Source of the DNA: Phycisphaerales bacterium | GTDB lineage: Bacteria; Planctomycetota; Phycisphaerae; UBA1845 | Reading direction: 5' to 3' | Assembly: GCA_020852275.1 (NCBI GenBank) | Contig: JADZBE010000032.1 | Span: forward strand, 124,001 to 188,000 | DNA length: 64,000 nucleotides | In this document: positions 61,782 to 64,000 of the stretch, in pieces | Numbering within the stretch: the stretch's first letter is position 1 | Layout of the letters: the number at the start of each line of letters is the position of its first letter | Translations under genes and position numbers: made by a program | The notes under the pieces: model-generated | Database searches by the model: none | What the model was told of the DNA's origin: nothing | The model's input: only the letters and a program-made list of their open reading frames with translations

Positions 61782-63287
61782 TCACGGGCAGTCGTAACCC
61801 TTCGCGTCCACCGCGCCGCAGCCCCACTCCGCCGTGGCCGTGCCCGGTCCCGCGGGCAGGTCGCTGAACTTCGCCTTGCCGCGGCCGGTGTCCTTGATGG
61901 TGCCGGACTTGCCGGGACCGCTGCTGAGCGTGACGGTAAACGTGTCGCCGGGCACGCCGTCCATCAGCTTGACGGTCATCTTGTTGACGCCGTTCTTCAG
62001 GCGGCATTTCGCGCCGCCGATGCGTTCGCTCCCCGTGCATCCCGCGCCGCACTCGAACACAACCTCGTCCGCGCCGATGTCCACCGCGCCGCGCAGCACG
62101 CGCTCATTCCCGTCGACGTCCGTCTCGCCCGATTGCGGCACAAACGCCGGGTCGCCGGCGTTCACCAGTGGGGAGCAGTTGTCCAGATGGTAGTCGTCCG
62201 CCTCGAGGTCCTTGAACATCGGGTCCACGTCCACGTTGCCCGCGCCCCAGTTCACCACTGAGGAGTTCGCCGTAATGCCGCCCTCGCCCGCCTCAATGTC
62301 GCAGTAGGACACGTCAAGCGTGACGCTCAGCAGGTCCACCTCGCGTCCGTCGCCGGAGGTTGATCCATTGCCGTACACCACGCTGTTGTACAGCGTAGCG
62401 GCGAGGTCGCCGTCGCTGCGCAGGGTGATGCCGTCGCCGGCGTCGGCGCCGGAATTGCCTGTGAACGTGCACCCGGTGATCTCGATGCTCGAATTGGCTT
62501 CAAAGAACATGCCGCCGCCCTTGCCGGCGCCGCCGCCTTCGGTTCCTTCAGACGTGTTGTTGTAGATGAGGTTGTCGCGCAGGACGATCGGCATCGTGTC
62601 CGCCGGCGCCAGGTCGCCCCAGATGCCGCCTCCGTCGCGGTAGGCGCGGTTGTTGTAGATCTCGTTGCCGAGCATCGTGACTTGGCCACGGAAAACGCTC
62701 ACGCCGCCGCCATCGCCGGAGATGTGCAGGATGATGTGGGTATCCTCAGCAATATTGCCCGTAATCACGTTGTGGTCGAGGATGGTGTGACCGTGGTCCA
62801 CGTCAACGCCGCCGCCGTAGCTGGCGCGGTTGTTGATGATGATGTTGTTGCGGATGGTCGGAAACGAGTTCAGCGTGGAAATGCCTCCGCCCAAGTACAC
62901 CGAACCGTTGCTGAAGCCTCGCCCGTTGGTGATCGTGAAGCCTTCAAGGAGCGTTCCAACGCCTTCGGCGCCGCGTAGCCGGACCACCGAGTTCTGGAAG
63001 TCGCCGTCGAGCGTGGTCACCTCCGGTCCGTCCGTGCTGCGGATGGCCAGCGTCTTGCCCTTGTAGTCAATCGCCTGCACATAGGTTCCGGGCAGCACCA
63101 GTATCGTGTCGCCACTGACGGCGATGTCGATGGCTGCCTGGACCTGGCAGAACGGACTGCCTTCGGAGCCGTTGCCGGGACCGGGGCAGTTGTCGTCATC
63201 GACATACCACGTGGTTTCCGCGTTCGCCCCCGCCGCAATCACCATCACGCCCGCCACCGCGAGCCATCGACGCATGGATCGGTACAT
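61782..63287 (-). CDS. Secreted right-handed beta-helix protein with Planctomycete-style tail
   Basis: A 501-residue exported protein. ATG 63287 has GAGGGGG 5 bases upstream and begins a signal peptide (MYRSMRRWLAVAGVMVIAAGANA). The mature start is ETTWYVDDDNCPGPGNGSEGSPFCQVQAAIDIAVSGDTILVLPGTY. Coils follow (TLLEGFTITNGRGF, PTIRNNIIINNRASYGGGVDVDHGHTILDHNVITGN, SIEITGCTFTGNSG). CSPLVNAGDPAF and DIGADEV end the helix. The last 85 residues (CRLKNGVNKMTVKLMDGVPGDTFTVTLSSG) form a beta domain, seen in secreted planctomycete proteins. Enzyme function unclear. Confidence 0.87.
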   Translation of the reverse strand: MYRSMRRWLAVAGVMVIAAGANAETTWYVDDDNCPGPGNGSEGSPFCQVQAAIDIAVSGDTILVLPGTYVQAIDYKGKTLAIRSTDGPEVTTLDGDFQNSVVRLRGAEGVGTLLEGFTITNGRGFSNGSVYLGGGISTLNSFPTIRNNIIINNRASYGGGVDVDHGHTILDHNVITGNIAEDTHIILHISGDGGGVSVFRGQVTMLGNEIYNNRAYRDGGGIWGDLAPADTMPIVLRDNLIYNNTSEGTEGGGAGKGGGMFFEANSSIEITGCTFTGNSGADAGDGITLRSDGDLAATLYNSVVYGNGSTSGDGREVDLLSVTLDVSYCDIEAGEGGITANSSVVNWGAGNVDVDPMFKDLEADDYHLDNCSPLVNAGDPAFVPQSGETDVDGNERVLRGAVDIGADEVVFECGAGCTGSERIGGAKCRLKNGVNKMTVKLMDGVPGDTFTVTLSSGPGKSGTIKDTGRGKAKFSDLPAGPGTATAEWGCGAVDAKGYDCP

Positions 63288-63425
63288 AGAATCCCCCTCA
63301 CGACGTGAAATGCCCTGATCGTCGAATACTCATTCTACGCAGGCGCAGCGCCCGCGCATAGCGACGGCGCCCCCTCGCGAGTCCGTCGCGGCTCGAATGA
63401 TTCTAGGCCGATATTCTCGCGGAAT

Positions 63426-64000
63426 TCAACAGGTCCAGGGCGGGGGCGCGTCGGGATTTACCCCGAGCGTGCGGATGGCGTCTTCCACGACCGACGGCTT
63501 CATCGCGCGGTCGAGGGCGAGCCGGTGCAGCGCCGCCACCGCGATCGACGCGGCGTCCACCTCGAAGAACCGACGCAGCCCCTCGCGCGTCTCGCTGCGC
63601 CCGAAACCGTCCGTGCCCAGCGCCACCAGCCCCTTCGGCGTCCACGGCGCCACGCCGTCGGCCAAAAGACGCACATAATCCGAGGCCGCCACGACGGGGG
63701 CCGGGCGCGCGGCGAGCTGCTCGGCGATGTAGGGTCGGCGCGGCGCGGCGGCCGGGTGTAGTCGGTTCTCCCGGTCGCAGGCCATCGCGTCGCGTCTCAA
63801 TTGGGTGTAACTGGTCACGGACCACACGTCGCTGGATACGCCGAACTTCTCGGCAAGGAGGCGCTGCGCCTCCACGGCAAGATTGAGGATCGCCCCGCTG
63901 CCGAAGAGGTGCACGAACGGCTTGTCCTGGTCCTTCCCCGTCAGCGGAGAGGCGCGGAAACGGTACATGCCCTTGAGGATGCCCTCGGCCACGCCCGGTC
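63426..64000 (-). CDS. aceE: Pyruvate dehydrogenase E1 component AceE, C-terminal part (cut by window edge)
   Basis: The last about 191 codons of a homodimeric E1 pyruvate dehydrogenase; the gene continues past the right edge. Matching blocks are EGILKGMYRF, HLFGSGAILNLAVEAQRLLAEKFGVSSDVWSVTSYTQLRRDAMACDRENRLHP, RRPYIAEQL, LVALGTDGFGRSETREGLRRFFEVDAASIAVAALH. The C-terminus is SVVEDAIRTLGVNPDAPPPW. E1 uses thiamine diphosphate, made in part by the ThiS/ThiG encoded at 3.7-4.7 kb. No downstream E2 gene is seen; the beta-helix gene comes next after 138 bp. Confidence 0.95.
   Translation of the reverse strand, partial: PGVAEGILKGMYRFRASPLTGKDQDKPFVHLFGSGAILNLAVEAQRLLAEKFGVSSDVWSVTSYTQLRRDAMACDRENRLHPAAAPRRPYIAEQLAARPAPVVAASDYVRLLADGVAPWTPKGLVALGTDGFGRSETREGLRRFFEVDAASIAVAALHRLALDRAMKPSVVEDAIRTLGVNPDAPPPWTC

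Overview
The window looks like a chromosomal segment of a high-GC Planctomycetota bacterium, probably near the class Phycisphaerae. This is inferred from protein style only: many large prepilin-type proteins with FTLIELLVV segments, secreted right-handed beta-helix proteins opening with YVDD/YVDV after the signal peptide, an Ig-like secreted protein, a GyrB with the long Toprim insertion, and DUF1570-type lipoproteins. No rRNA, tRNA, CRISPR array, prophage or transposase gene was recognised. Most genes are chromosomal housekeeping genes.

Layout. 1-9 kb: a coiled-coil lipoprotein, a Cys/Met-metabolism PLP enzyme, a nucleotidyltransferase with a small partner, thiS-thiG, tadA, a PmtA-like methyltransferase, a secreted protein of unknown role and a SirB1-type transglutaminase/TPR protein. 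9-22.4 kb: a minus-strand type IV pilus/type II secretion cluster. In transcription order it holds a PilB-like ATPase, PilT, a second PilB/GspE ATPase, a PilC/GspF platform protein, then five different prepilin-like proteins. 22.6-25.7 kb: an Ig-domain secreted protein, a class I/II aminotransferase and a DUF1801 protein. 26-30.9 kb: pstS-pstC-pstA-pstB-phoU for phosphate uptake, with an 11-bp-periodic candidate Pho box before pstS and a hairpin array between pstS and pstC. 31-35 kb: scpB and two tandem PilZ-REC-Hpt-like proteins whose Hpt part lacks the phosphoacceptor histidine. 35-46.5 kb: a hotdog thioesterase, a beta-helix protein, DAHP synthase, the YifB/ComM ATPase, a MATE exporter, gatB, small membrane proteins and a polyprenol-phosphate-type glycosyltransferase. 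46.7-52.6 kb: gyrB, a DUF721/DciA-like gene, dnaN and dnaA (read dnaA to gyrB on the minus strand), the usual neighbourhood of a replication origin, here without recF. 52.7-64 kb: a GbsR/MarR-type regulator, a PMT-type membrane glycosyltransferase, a DUF1570 lipoprotein, a TIGR01777 epimerase, an ABC ATPase with an HlyD-type adaptor, a PduO-type cobalamin adenosyltransferase, a second beta-helix protein and the 3' end of aceE, cut by the right edge.

The most unusual feature is non-coding. Almost every longer intergenic gap holds short repeats from at least nine families. Several are near-perfect inverted repeats with a 3-4 base loop, often of GNRA type, beside a GTGGCAC or GGTGCC motif, and some are tandem with exact 32-, 28-, 25- or 20-bp periods. 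Others are simple 7-, 8- or 15-bp tandem units. One octamer family lies inside the gatB reading frame and adds about 50 residues to GatB without breaking it. The other main candidates for new biology are the paired PilZ-REC-pseudo-Hpt proteins next to a pilus-rich chromosome segment, and a set of consensus -10 boxes 7-10 bases before start codons, which suggests leaderless transcripts.
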